Assembly: GCF_958450345.1 (NCBI RefSeq)
Contig: NC_088783.1
Location: 97,521,302 to 97,585,301 of the forward strand
Length of the DNA: 64,000 nt
Direction of reading: 5' to 3'
DNA from: Calliphora vicina
Taxonomy: Eukaryota > Arthropoda > Insecta > Diptera > Calliphoridae
In this document: in pieces, positions 43,371-55,400 of the stretch
Layout of the letters: each line of letters opens with the position of its first letter
How positions within the stretch are numbered: the stretch's first letter is position 1
Position numbers and translations under genes: made by a program
Notes under the pieces: generated by a model
Told to the model about the DNA's origin: nothing
The model's input: the letters and a program-made list of their open reading frames with translations, nothing else
Databases searched by the model: none

Positions 43371-43447
43371 TTAAGCATAGTTTCTAAATGTTGTAAACAA
43401 ACTGTACAACACACGCAATGTTGATTTTAAATCCATATTGACAATAT
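43371..43447 (-). CDS. parvin: parvin exon 7 (terminal)
   Basis: Acceptor TTTTTACAG|ATATTG after a 65-bp intron. Encodes DIVNMDLKSTLRVLYSLF and a short tail TTFRNYA, then TAA at 43373-43371. Too short to appear as a long ORF. Confidence 0.93.
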
Positions 43448-46400
43448 CTGTAAAAATTATATAATTTATATTTATTTATAGTGGAATTTATAAGAAAAAT
43501 ATTTAAATATACCTTCAGGGCGAGCTTTTGGTTTTGGTAGCCCGGCATCTTGCATTAAATCGAAAGAAAACGCTACATTGCTAACCATCTGCTCGGTATC
43601 TTGTGGTGTCAAATGAAATTCATAAAGAGGCACAAAAAATCCGCCTAGTAAGCCCATTAAGAGACACAAATACACACCATCTCGGAAATCGCTATTCAAA
43701 TCACTTATTTCAAAATTCAACTTCGACAAGTGCTTGTTTACAAATGTTATAAGAGACTTTTTAACAACAGCCAATTTGTCGGGAGCGCAATCAAACAACG
43801 TATCGAAAGCATCTTTTTCGCACCGCATACCAACGTCATCGTATTCAGATGTTATTTGTTCCTGAAACTTTCTGTTATATAAAAATAAAAAGTTTGTTAA
43901 ATAAAAAAATATATATATATATGGGGGATTTCATGTCAAGTGAACCAACTTTTGAAATCGATGTCTTCCGATCGGGATGAAATTTGCACCAAGGTTAGCT
44001 CTATTGGATAGTAACTCAGACACAATTTTTCAACAACATCGGTCGAGAACTCTCTGAGTTATAGGGGGTAAAATTTTGACAATTTGGTCAAACAGGGGTT
44101 TTTTCTTATCCATGTAACTTATTACCTATTGTTCTTAGCAAAATGTGTTCCAAATAGTATAGATAGCTATTTCTTCGATCTTTCGAAAAAAAATATTTAA
44201 AAAAAAAAATAAAAAATTTTTAATATTTTTTTTCCGAAATCAAAAACTTTTTTGACTTTTTTTTTAAAATACGCTATTTTTTTTTATTTTTTTTTTTTCT
44301 TAAAATAAAGTTTAGATATTTTCCTTGAACACCTACTTGGTCGCTTAGTGGGATGCGAGTGGGATATCTATCAAAATAAATATTTTGTAACTCAAAACAT
44401 AAAATTTTTGACTTTTTTTGCAAAATCAAAAACTTTGTTGACTTTTTTTTTTCAAAATGGACCCTTTTTTAATCTTTTTTTTTAGGTCAAACAAAAGCTT
44501 AGATATTATCCTTGAAGACCCTTTTGGTCGCTTAGTGGGATGCGAGTGGGATATCTATCAAAATAAATATTTTTTAACTCAAGACTTAAAATTTTTGACT
44601 TTTTTTTTTTGCAAATACGATTTTTTTTCCAAATGGGCCCTTTTTAAAATTTTTTTTGTAGTCAAAAGAAAGCTTAGGTCCATTCCTTTAAGATATTTTT
44701 AGTCCCTTAGTGGGATGCGAGTAGGATATCTATCAAAATAAATATTTTGTAACGCAAGACATACAATTTTTTAATTTTTTTTTGCAAAATCAAAATTTTT
44801 TTCCAATATGGGCCCTTTTTTAATTTTTTTTTTTGCTCAAAAGAAAGCCTAGGTCCATTCCTTTAAGATATTTTTAGTCCCTTAGTGGGATGCGAGTGGG
44901 ATATCTATCAAAATAAATATTTTGTAACGCAAGACATACAATTTTTTAATTTTTTTTTGCAAAATCGAATTTGCAAAAAAAAAAGTCAAAAATTGTAAGT
45001 CTTGAGTTAAAAAATATTTATTTTGATAGATATCCCACTCGCATCCCACTAAGCGACCAAAAGGGTCTTCAAGGATAATATCTAAGCTTTTGTTTGACCT
45101 AAAAAAAAAGATTAAAAAAGGGTCCATTTTGAAAAAAAAAAAGTCAACAAAGTTTTTGATTTTGCAAAAAAAGTCAAAAATTTTATGTTTTGAGTTACAA
45201 AATATTTATTTTGATAGATATCCCACTCGCATCCCACTAAGCGACCAAGTAGGTGTTCAAGGAAAATATCTAAACTTTATTTTAAGAAAAAAAAAAAATA
45301 AAAAAAATAGCGTATTTTAAAAAAAAGTCAAAAAAGTTTTTGATTTCGGAAAAAAAATATTAAAAATTTTTTATTTTTTTTTTTAAATATTTTTTTTCGA
45401 AAGATCGAAGAAATAGCTATCTATACTATTTGGAACACATTTTGCTAAGAACAATAGGTAATAAGTTACATGGATAAGAAAAAACCCCTGTTTGACCAAA
45501 TTGTCAAAATTTTACCCCCTATAACTCAGAGAGTTCTCGACCGATTTCAAAAGTTGGTTCACTTGACATGAAATCCCCCATATATTTATTTTTATTTACT
45601 TACTGTGCATTTAATACACCTCCACTCTTTTGAGCTATTACTACAGTAACAAAAACATTTTCTGGCAGACGTATAGGAGCTCTAAAGTGGCGTACCAAAG
45701 CAACCAAGAGATGTAATATAGCAACAATATTCTTAGAATGTACGCTTTCCACAGACCACTTCGGTATTTTTTGATGAAAGCCCAATGTCTACAAATTTAG
45801 AATAAAATAAACATTGTTTCTTTTTTAAATAAGATTTGTGGTAAGTTGAATTAATTTTCATAAGTGATCGTAATTTTAGATATTCAGTGGTTGACAAAGC
45901 AATGGAAACTTTTCCAAATATCCCATATGTAGCCGAAAATTTAAAAATGTTCGTTATGTTAGCGACAATAATTTAAGTTGTGTTTATTTCAGCGATAAAG
46001 TGTATTTGCAATTTTTTCTTCGTTTTGTAGCTGGAACTATCGTAAAAATAATGATAACACAATTAAAAAATAAGCCGAATAATAAGAGGAATTTGACGAT
46101 TAGACTACTTATTATTCTACTGGAAGAAGTACTTATTTTTGTTCGCGATGTCCCAAAAGTAATCCTTTACATTTTGGACGGAAATAAGTTATTTTGTTAG
46201 AGTAAAATTATGTATTAACAAAAAAAATAAATAAAAAAAAGTAAGTCGCAGCCACGTGTCGACCCAACAACCTTCCGACTGCTAGTCAACGTTGTACTCA
46301 CTACACCACTGGTTAATTATTTCATTTCTGCTTTTCGCTTATTTTGATATTTTGTAGACAGAGATATCATATCTTAAACAATCGTTAAAAATAAATTACT

Positions 46401-49400
46401 GAATCACACTATAGTTACTGCAAGCGATTATTTATGTCGATAAACATTACAATTGTCGGTTCGTTAAAAGTTAGTGAATCGCACTAAAGTATTGGAAATC
46501 AAAATGGCAATATTTTACAAAATTGGCTTCATGACCATTCTTTGGATATCACAAGAATTTGTCATAACACACCATCATTTCCAAGCGCAAACTCATTTTT
46601 TGATCACTATCTTATAAACGCCTCTTTAGTTAATAATGACACACCTAACTACAAGATCTCATCGCTCCCATCGTTCTCAGATCATTTTCCATTGAAGCTG
46701 GAAATAGACATGAATGCCACGGATATATTACTTAACAATCCTCGCCTTTTTACATCGTACAAAAAAACCGACTGGAAACGTTTTCAACGGGACTTATCAA
46801 TCAATTCCCATATTTTAATGCCTCAGAATAACAGAAATTTGGAAAATTCTGAACATTTTCTTTCTTATTTTATATTGAAAACAACAAATAAATTTGAATT
46901 TTTTTATTGTTTTCAATATAAAATAAGAAAATGTTCGTTCGCATTTAGTGAGCCAGGCCCAAAATTATTATTAGAGATCTTGTTAATATCGAACAAGCTG
47001 ACATTTTTAACAAGAAACTAAAATGTATCAAGCCGGTACCTGCTGCCTTTAGACATAAATCTCATTTCTGCAACAGTCTCTGTATTAACAATATTACGGA
47101 AACCAACATAGAAAATCTTCCGGCTAATCCTGTCGCCGATATAGTCCAGCGTTTAGGATCACACATAGAGAATATATCTCATCATATATACTCTTTCAAT
47201 GATGAGTTCAACTCCCTAGATAATGAGGACACATACCATTTTACAGATGTCTGCAATATTAAATCGATTATAACGAATATAAAAAATAAAAAATCTAGTG
47301 GACTCGACGGAATTTCCAATTTCTTGATAAAAAAAATTCCCAGATACAACTCTTGAGCTTTTGACTATCCTTTTTAACAACTGCCTCAACATCTGCTATT
47401 TTCCACGGGCATGGAAATTGGTAAAATGTTGCCAATTAAGAAGAAAGACGGTTCTAACAGAACGGAAGACTTCCGTCCAATATCACTGTTGTCAAATATT
47501 GGCAAAATGCTTCAACAAGTAATTGAATCAAAACTAGAGAATGAGTTTTTGATCGACCCAATCTCATCACATCAATTTGGTTTTAAACGTTTACATTCCA
47601 CCCAACATGCCCTAATGAAATTCCACGATGACATGACTGTGAACCTGAGGAAAAGATGTTGTACGATGGCCATATTACTGGATATCCAGAAGGCGTTTGA
47701 TTACACCAGTCATAAAGGCATTCTGTATAAACTGGTAGAACTCGCGGTATATCCATTTCTCGTTAAACTTTTTAAAAGCTTTTTTACCGACCGGAAATTT
47801 TGTGTTCAAATAAAAGACAATGGCCCATAATCATAGTCAAACACTAAAGTTCTTTTTAAAAATATCTTTAAAATAAAAACCTGCTTTTTATTAATTTGCA
47901 ACCGTAGTCAAAATTAAAGTGTTTTAAATTGAACCGACTTTAACTGGTTGCCACCGCAAATGTAGAAAATGTTTTCATACAATATACAACAAAAAACAGA
48001 CAAGAGGCAACCCTGAACAGCTGACATACAAAATTAAAAAAATTGGAAAAATGGAAAACATAAGAATAATATCATAATTACGAAATTTTGGTACTAATTT
48101 TATTGATAACTGTTAAATAATTGCAAAATCTCTACCAATATCTTGTAACTTAAACATTTTTTACTTTGTGACGAACTTTTTTACTCGGCGAAGAACAGCT
48201 GATGCTGTTGTTAAACGAGTTAAAAACAACTTTAGCTAGTTTTATATTTAGAGTCAACTTCAGCGTCAGAAGTATACTTTAATCAAAATATGGAACTGCC
48301 TATCGAAAAAAGGTTTTGCGATGCAGTAATCGACATTACTATGTAAGTGCCCATAATAATTCAGTATCTTAGAGTGCCCATAGTCTTTTCCAGACCACGA
48401 ACATCCAGCATTCAGTCTCACAGCAGAGTTGAGAGCCATTTGTATCACCATCAAATCAACTGGTAACCAATTCTATTAAAATGTACTTTATTTTTGGCTA
48501 TGATTATGGGCCAATGATTCCTCATGTGGTTTTGTGAACAGTGGTGTACCTCAGGGTAGTATACTTACTCCATACTTATTTAACATATTTTTATATGATT
48601 TACCACACACAAAATATAATTCTACAGCTATTTTGTTTATAGCCACAATGAATCACCATTAGAAGCGCTAAGAAACACTGCCTCTCATTTGGCTTCCATT
48701 TGCAGTTTCTACAATAAATGGGAAATTAAAATAAACGCTGCAAAATCGAAGGCCATATGTATTAGGAACGCATCGGGTAAGTGCGCTGACTACGTAGTTC
48801 CTCAAAGCAAATGACTACTTCTCACATTAAACGGGATTGAAATACCCATAAAGGACAACGTAGTATATCTTGGAGTTAATTTCAACAAGCTCTTTAAGTT
48901 CAACTGCCATGGACGAACTCTGCTAACAAAAGCTAAACGTATTACTGCGATGTTCTCTAGGTTGCTGAATAGTGTTTATCTTCCCAAACAGACTAAACTC
49001 CTCCTGTACAAAGGGGCAATAAGATCTATCTTAACATATGATTTCCCAATATGGATTACCATATCTCCAACGGTTGCGAAAGAGTTGGAGCTATTGAAAA
49101 GAAATATCCTACGTAAATGCATAAACTTTAACTTTCAAAACTCATTCATCTATGAGACTGCATCTATAACTCCATTTTGCAAGTATTCCCTGGATATCCA
49201 GAGGAAATTTGTTGAGCGACTCTCAGAACATGAGAACCACCTAATGAATGTGATCTATGAGTCACAAAAAGATATCGACTGACATAGCCGCTATTATCTA
49301 TCTCCTATTGAGATACTTAATGAGGAGATTACTCTTGACGACGCTTCCTACGTACTGCCGGATTTCTACGAGAAATCTGTCTCGGGGATACATAGGGGCT

Positions 49401-52400
49401 GATATTTTATGGACTAGATTCCTTTTGAATACATCTGTGATATTTTTATTGTAATGCATACTGGTATAATAAATGTTTGTGATATTTTTATATACTTTAA
49501 TATTGATTTTAACCCTTTCAGTGGTTTTGTCGAATATATTCGACATTATAACATACTATGTTTCTATGCGCTTTTACTGTATAATAGTTTTAATTTTTTT
49601 GTTTTAAATAAAAGACAGACACAGCAGAGAGACAGACTTGGGAGCAACCAAATACAAAACATTTTATTTTACCTGGATTCAGCGTATTCAATTAGCATAA
49701 ATATAAATTTTCATACTTTTAGCTCGACAAAATTATTTTTGACCCTGAAAGGGTTAATACCAATTTATGAGGAATGTGGGTGGTTAATTAATGAGATTTT
49801 TACAGAATATTCTATTTATTGACTCCCAATTGAATTGGCCATTGAAGTCGATCATAGTTAGATTTAAGATATATTCCTATTTTGTTTATTCTAACGGATA
49901 ATTTATTACAGTTATTTAATTTTAAAAGTTTTAAGACCTTTCGGTTATAATTAGTCTAATGTTAACAATCTGTTAACTTGAATTTGTTTCTTTATTATAA
50001 ATTTACTGTCGTGTTACCGTTATTGACAGTTTTGTTTGTATTGTATACAGTGGTTGACAAAACAATGGAAACTTTTCCAAATATTCCATATGTAGCCCAA
50101 AATTTAAAATATTTTTTTAAAATAAATTTTTTTTTTAGTATTTTACTTGTATAGTTTTATTTATATAAATTAACTAAAAAACAAACAACATAATTAATTA
50201 TATTCTGAAAAATGGAACAAAATTAAACAAATTCACTATTTCGCTACTGACAAAACAATGGAAACTTTTAAACTTCTGTGTAAAAGAAGTGTAAAACGAA
50301 AATAATATTTAAAAGAACGATGTAAAAGCATCCTGGTTACAGTTCTTTTATTTTATTTTTAAATTTTGGTACTTTTTCACAATTTCTTTTTCTAAGTTTT
50401 TCGCATAATTGCTTTTTTTCAAAGTTAACGAAAATGGCCTAAAATTAGAAATAAGTACCCGAACAGTTAGTCGCAGGGCAAATGAGGCTGGTCTTGGTTG
50501 CTATCGTTCTGTGAAAAAACCACTCATTTCTAAAAAGAACCGTTCTGCTCGTCTACCATTTGCCAGGGATCATTTAAACTGGTCGATACAGAAATGGAAT
50601 ACTGTCCTCTTATCCGACGAATCCAAATACTGTGGGAGAAAAATCGAATTCCACTTTATAAAATATATTTTGTTATTTTATTCTAATCAAATTGTTTCTG
50701 ACTTTTGAGTTTATAAAATATTTTGTATGAAAAATATTTTGTTCATTGTCTAAAAATCTTTGTTCAATAAATATACGTTTTTAAACTTTTATAAATAATT
50801 GCGGACCTCTAATAGGTTATGGGCTTTAACGCAATGGATTTAATGAAGACATCTTTCGCTAAACTGAATGCAGACAACTACCATCTATGGAAATTTAAAC
50901 TGGAGTTGGTCTTGCGCAAGGATGGTTTATGGACTCATGTGATTGATGAAGTTCCTGTGACGCCTGATGATGTTTGGAAACGTAAGAATGAAGAAGCTAT
51001 TGTGATAATTGGTCTATCAATTGAAGACAGTCAACTGATGTTAATCAAAAAGGCTAAAAGCGCCCATGAGGCATGGGAGATTTTGCGAAAACATCATGAA
51101 AAAGATACACTTGGAACTAGTGTGCGCAGATGTGAAGCAGATTTGCAGAATGAAATATTCTCAAGACACAAATATATCGGAGCATATAATGAATATGTAG
51201 CTGTTATTTGAAAAATTGGAAGCTGTTGGTGAAACATTTTCTGAACGTTGGTTAGTGGCTATGTTATTAAGTAGTTTGCCACCTTCTTATGATACGCTTG
51301 TAACTGCTTTGGAAGCAAGAAAGATGGAAGAACTTACTCTAAATGTGGTGGAGACATGTTTAATTGAAGAAAGCCAAAGAAATTCACAGATGCCACAAAA
51401 TTTGGTGTTAAAAAGTTCCAACTACAAAGATAATCAAAACATGTAATTTTTGTAAAGCAAAGGGTGACTGTTGGAAATTAAAGAAGACAAAGAATAATAA
51501 GGCAAACGAGGTAACAGCATCCAGTAGCAGCACAAATAATAATTTTTGTTTTTCTTTGAGCAATGGTTCTTAATCGTGGGTCCTTGATTTCGGAGCAATT
51601 TGCCATATTTGTTCAGATCGTTCAATGTTTTCAATGTCGGATCTCAATTTTTGTGAGGAAGTGACAGTAGCAAATGGTCAAAGTGTAGTAAGTAGTTTTA
51701 AAGGTATATGTAAAATATCATTATGCAATTCCAAAGGTGAAATCTCCGATATTGATGTAAATGATGTGCTGTTTATTCCGTCGTTTTACGGAAATCTGAT
51801 GTCTGTCAATAAAATATTAATTAAGAATTTTCAAGTGAACTTCAAGGGAAATCGTGGCGTTATTTCTACAAGTTATGGTAAAGAAATCGGTGTAGCTGTT
51901 CTAACAAATGGCTTATATCAATTAGAAGTTAAACAAAAGGCCATGGCGGCAACATGCAATATGAATAGCTGCGTTCATTATTGGCACAAGGTATTTGGAC
52001 ATCGTGATATTGATGCAATAAGAGAAATGGAAAAGAGACAACTGGTAAGTCATTTGAAAATACGTGACTGTGGAGTGAAAAAATTTTTTGATGTTTGCAT
52101 TAATTGTAAAATGACAAAGGCACCATTTAATAAGCAAAGTCAGTCAAGATCCGAGAAGGTTTTAGATTTAGTGCATACTGACGTTTGTGGTCCAATGCAA
52201 ACGATGACTGCAGGAAAGAAACGGTATTATTTGACATTTATTGACGACTATAGTCGTTACACAGTTGTATACTTGCTAAATTCCAAAAACGAGACTTTTG
52301 AGAAACTCAAATTTTATCTTGAAATGGTTAAGAATGAGTTCTCTAGATATCCGATGATTATAAAGTCTGATAATGGTGGCGAATACACAGCCAAATATGT

Positions 52401-55400
52401 CCGAAATTACCTTGATTCAAAAGGTATTCAGTATCAATATACTGTTCCCTATTGCCCTCAGCAAAATGGAATTGCTTAAAGGAAGAATAGAAGTTTAACT
52501 GAAATGGCCAGGTGTATGATTACTGAAGCTAAATTACCAAATACGTTTTGGGGAGAGGCCATTAATACAGCAAATTTTATTCTGAATAGGTGTTATTCAA
52601 AGGCAATAGATAGTACTCCTTATCAGTTATGGGAAGGAACGACTGCTGATGTAGAATATTTTAAAATTTTTGGTAAAAATGCACACGTTCTAGTTCCTAA
52701 AGAGAAACGTCAAAAATTAGATAACAAAACCGAAGTTTTGACTTTTGTGGGATATGATGATCACTCGAAAGGCTATCGAATGGTTAATTTGAATACGTTT
52801 AAAAGTCACAGTTAGTCGTGATGTCAAGTTTATAGATCAAGAGGCATCTACGGATAACAGTTTAGTTGATCCCATTAAGAGTCCTGAAGTATATGTTGAT
52901 TTATTAAATGTAATCTCAAGAAATAATGAAATATGTTCTCAAGAAGGTAGTAATGGAAACATATTGTCCGATGACGATGCATCATATCAAAGCCTAGAGG
53001 ATCTCGCAGTTGTGGATGAAAAATCAAGCCGCTTAGTTGATGAAAATAACCCATCGGTGGAGAATAATCAACATGAAAATTTGGTCGAACAAAATCCTCA
53101 AGAGATTCGTACATCATCTCGAAGTACTAAAGGTAAACAACCAGATCGTTTTGGCTATAATGCTGTTTCTACAAGTAATGATGTAGTGGAACCCAAATCG
53201 TATAAAGAAGCTCTAAATTCAAAAGAAAAAGACAAATGGGTTGATGCAATGAAGGAAGAATATACATCTTTAAAAGGCTCAAATACATGGGAGTTGGTAG
53301 CTGCTCCAACTAATGCAAATGTCGTAAGTTTTAAATGGACATTAAAAGTTAAACGTGATGTTGAAGGTAAGCCCCAGAGGTTTAAAGCACGTTTAGTTGC
53401 TCGTGGTTTTACACAAAAATACGGAGATGACTACGATGAGGTTTATGCACCTGTTATCAGACAAACAACATTAAGAGCATTATTGTCAGTTGCTGGTGTC
53501 AAGAAAATGTCAATAGTCCATTTTGATGTGAAATCTGCATTCCTTAATGGAGACCTCAAGGAGGTTATATTTATGAAACAACCGCCAGGTTTTGAAGAAG
53601 GAACTAAACTTGTATGCAAGCTGAAGAGGAGCATTTATGGACTCAAACAGGCTGCTCATGTATGGAATAAAACATTACATGATGTCATATGTTCAGGTGG
53701 ATATAAGCAATCCAATGCTGATTCATGTTTATACACAAAATACACCAACGAGGAAGGGTTAGTCTATATTTTGATTTACGTTGATGATATTTTGGTTGCA
53801 AGTCAAAAGGAAACAAGTATTGTTAGTGTAGAAAAATTGTTGTCGCAAAATTTTGAAATAAATTGTCTTGGAAAGGCAAATCATTATTTGGGAATTGAAA
53901 TATTTCAAAATGAAAATTTAAATTATTGCATTCGTCAGTCAACATATATCAAAAATCTTGTTAAAGAATTTGTCTTAGAAGATTCAAAAATTTCTCAATA
54001 CCCACTAGACCCTGGATAAGGTAAAACTGAATCTGAGTATATGCTAAATAACGAAAAATATCAAAAACTGATTGGATCATTATTGTACTTAAGTGTTTTT
54101 TCAAGAACTGATATTGTTGCGAGTGTTTCAATACTTGCGCGTAAAGTTAATTGCCCTACTCCAGAAGATTGGTCGGAGTTGAAGAGAGTACTTAAGTATT
54201 TCAAGGGTACTGAAAAATATTTTTTGAGAATGAGTTGTGAAAATGTCAATCCAAACATATTAATAGGATACGCAGACTCGAATTGGGCAGAGGATAGGGT
54301 AGATAGAAAATCTAACTCTGGTTATGTTTTTCAGATTAATGGTGGTACAATAAGTTGGTCATGTAGAAAGCAAACACTTGTCGCCCTGTCGTCAACAGAA
54401 GCTGAATTTATTGCGTTATCCGAAACGTTCAAAGAAGCGATTTGGATAAAACAGCTCTTAGATGACATGCACACACCACAAAACTTTCCAATTGTAATAT
54501 ATGAAGATAACCATATAGAACTAAACACATTGATACCAAGGTTCATTTTGTAAAGGATCATATCGATAAAGGTCATATCAGATGCGTATACTGTCCTTCA
54601 AAGGAGATGTAAGCTGATGTAATGACAAAGCCGCTGTCGAAACCCCAATTTACGAAATTGAGATCTTTATTACGAGTGGAATCCAATTGAGGAAGGGTGT
54701 GGGAGAACAATCGAATTCCACTTTATAAAACATACTTTGTTATTTTATTTTATTCTAATCAAATTGTTTCTGACTTTTGAGTTTATAAAATATTTTGTAT
54801 GAAAAATATTTTGTTCATTGTCTAAAAATCTTTGTTCAATAAATATACGTTTTTAAACTTTTATAAATAATTGCGGATCTCTAATAAATACAATTTAAGA
54901 GGCAGTGATGGGAGAACATTTGTAAGACGACCAAAGGGAAAAATATTAGATCCAAAGTACACAAATAAGACTGTAAAGTTTGGCGGTGGCAATATTATGG
55001 TATGGGGATGTTTTTCAGGGCAAGGTATGGACCCAATTCATATTATAAAAGATACCATGACAGGTATAGGATACATAACCATATTAAACGATGTTATGTA
55101 TCCATACGCTGAGGAAAATATGCCCTTAGTTTGGAGATTCCAACACGACAACGACCCGAAACACACCTCTAGGGTTGTAACCGAGTGGATACAATCCAAC
55201 AAGGTACGTGTCTTGAGTGGCATGCCCAATCGCAAGATCTCAATCCCATAGAAAATCTATGGGAAATTGTAGATCGTAAAATAAGGACCCAAAATTACAC
55301 CAGGAAGGAAGATTTATCGGAGGCAAAATATTTTAAAGGAGACCATTGACTATTTAGTTCAATGCATCGTCGATGTGTTGTAGCACTTATAAAAAATAAG

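Larger units (their letters stand above)
46530..49330 (+). pseudogene. LINE endonuclease/RT, many breaks
   Basis: The endonuclease C-terminus (46542-46850) shows FFDHYLINASLV and PSFSDHFPLKLEI. The pre-RT region includes a KSSGLDGISNFLIK motif. RT (47411-47830) has RTEDFRPISLLSNIGKML, HQFGFKRLHSTQHALM and ILLDIQKAFDYTSHKG. After the MITE, SGVPQGSILTPYLFNIFLYDL (about 48541-48605) follows, but the YADD motif is not intact. The thumb and connection region (48950-49282) has LLYKGAIRSILTYDFPIW. Frames shift at least five times. Confidence 0.8.
46504..49480 (+). mobile_element. jockey/I-like LINE remnant in parvin intron 4
   Basis: 5'-truncated: begins inside the endonuclease and runs to the RT C-terminus. 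Interrupted by a MITE (47822-48512) and a local palindrome (46851-46936). Opposite strand to parvin. The 3' end merges into AT-rich sequence without a clear A-tail. Confidence 0.8.
50631..54886 (+). mobile_element. copia (Ty1) retrotransposon inserted in Tc1
   Basis: 4256 bp; LTRs 50631-50814 and 54698-54886 share TGTGGGAGAA...CTCTAATA. TSD AATAC (50626-50630, 54887-54891). GGTTATGGGC just after the 5' LTR matches the copia-type primer site for an internal tRNA-iMet fragment. GAGGAAGGG before the 3' LTR is the polypurine tract. The LTRs are closely similar. Transcribed opposite to parvin. Confidence 0.94.
50409..55330 (+). pseudogene. Tc1 transposase, interrupted and frameshifted
   Basis: The 5' part (50409-50630) has the second helix-turn-helix (TRTVSRRANEAGLGCYRSV) and TVLLSDESKY with the first catalytic aspartate. 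Copia (50631-54886) follows. The frame resumes exactly after one TSD copy with NLRGSDGRTFVRRPKGK, GGGNIMVWGCFSG, and FQHDNDPKHTS with the second aspartate. A frameshift near 55215 precedes LNPIENLWEIVDRKI, which carries the catalytic glutamate. The N-terminal HTH is incomplete. Confidence 0.85.

Noticed and set aside
44350..45240. CRISPR-like array of regularly spaced GGGATGCGAG repeats
   Set aside because: Repeats are long modules of a foldback element with similar spacers and two inverted copies; eukaryotic context.
46244..46312. Functional tRNA gene
   Set aside because: Acceptor ends do not pair and the arms are irregular.
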